Source of the DNA: Blastocystis hominis
Lineage: Eukaryota > Sar > Bigyra > Opalinata > Blastocystidae
Length of the DNA stretch: 64,000 nucleotides
Assembly (NCBI RefSeq): GCF_000151665.1
Contig: NW_013171826.1
Location: forward strand, 2,501-66,500
Direction: 5' to 3'
Part shown: positions 63,847 through 64,000 of the stretch, piece by piece
How positions within the stretch are numbered: position 1 is the stretch's first letter
Layout: each line of letters begins with the position of its first letter
The notes under the pieces: generated by a model
Databases searched by the model: none
Told to the model about the DNA's origin: nothing
Seen by the model: only the letters and a program-made list of their open reading frames with translations
Made by a program: the position numbers and the translations under genes

Positions 63847-64000
63847 ATGAGTTCACAACGCGTAGGATATACTATCAACCCTGAGACTGGAAAACAAATC
63901 AAAATCGGTGGACCGACCTGGAAACGATTGGCCGCCAAGTACTACATGATCGGCGATACGTTCACCGATCAGACCATGCCTGACACGAGAGCCTATCTCT
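63847..64000 (+). CDS. PolB: Family B DNA polymerase, copy C, 5' part
   Basis: First 51 codons of PolB, beginning MSSQRVGYTINPETGKQI and matching copy A; cut by the window end. TATATAAATG precedes the start as in A. Confidence 0.85.
   Translation, partial: MSSQRVGYTINPETGKQIKIGGPTWKRLAAKYYMIGDTFTDQTMPDTRAYL

Larger units (their letters stand above)
45677..64000 (+). mobile_element. Polinton copy C, nested in copy B, runs off the window
   Basis: It starts AGTAGTAGGGAAAAGACGGG inside the B 232-codon gene. Gene order and orientation are as in A. All core genes up to the start of PolB are present. By comparison with A, about 4.4 kb including most of PolB and the right terminal repeat lie beyond the window. 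Confidence 0.92.

Overview
The window is eukaryotic nuclear DNA carrying three related Polinton/Maverick elements (large virus-like self-synthesising DNA transposons) in AT-rich host sequence. The Polinton call rests on a protein-primed-type family B DNA polymerase, a retroviral-type integrase, an adenain-like cysteine protease, an A32/FtsK-like packaging ATPase, capsid-like genes and terminal inverted repeats starting AGTAGTAGGG. The host cannot be named. A host gene fragment for a nucleotide-sugar glycosyltransferase at about 2866-3605 appears to have two GT-AG introns of only 28 and 30 bp.

Layout: 1-4181 is host DNA. Copy A (4182-26887, plus orientation) is complete end to end, with a frameshift in its polymerase gene. 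26888-28213 is AT-rich host DNA without genes. Copy B (28214-45676, inverted) keeps a long polymerase ORF but has several nonsense codons and frameshifts and has lost the KilA-N gene. It is cut inside its 232-codon gene by copy C. Copy C (45677 to past 64000, plus orientation) starts with a terminal repeat exactly at that break, so it is nested in B and leaves the window inside its polymerase gene.

Gene order in A: multi-module capsid/spike protein, two small related proteins, a long coiled-coil protein, a pX/pVI-like minor capsid protein, protease, KilA-N protein; then leftward packaging ATPase, a small membrane protein (50 codons, hidden under the ATPase start), a possible ssDNA-binding protein and the major capsid candidate; then a rightward fibre-like repeat protein, two small leftward genes, integrase, two leftward unknowns, a small adapter protein and PolB. 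PolB and integrase would copy and insert the element; ATPase, protease and capsid-type proteins would form and fill virions. Genes are tightly packed, with ATGA overlaps, TAAATG stop-start junctions and many starts preceded by TAA.

The most unusual signal is a family of about 30 short GC-rich double-hairpin elements (about 38-43 bp, two adjacent hairpins mostly with 3-nt loops). I saw them only inside the Polinton copies. They differ in presence between copies, sit between genes and in frame inside coding regions, carry 5-7 bp flanking direct repeats, and in three places are inserted inside one another. This looks like a miniature mobile element living on the Polintons.
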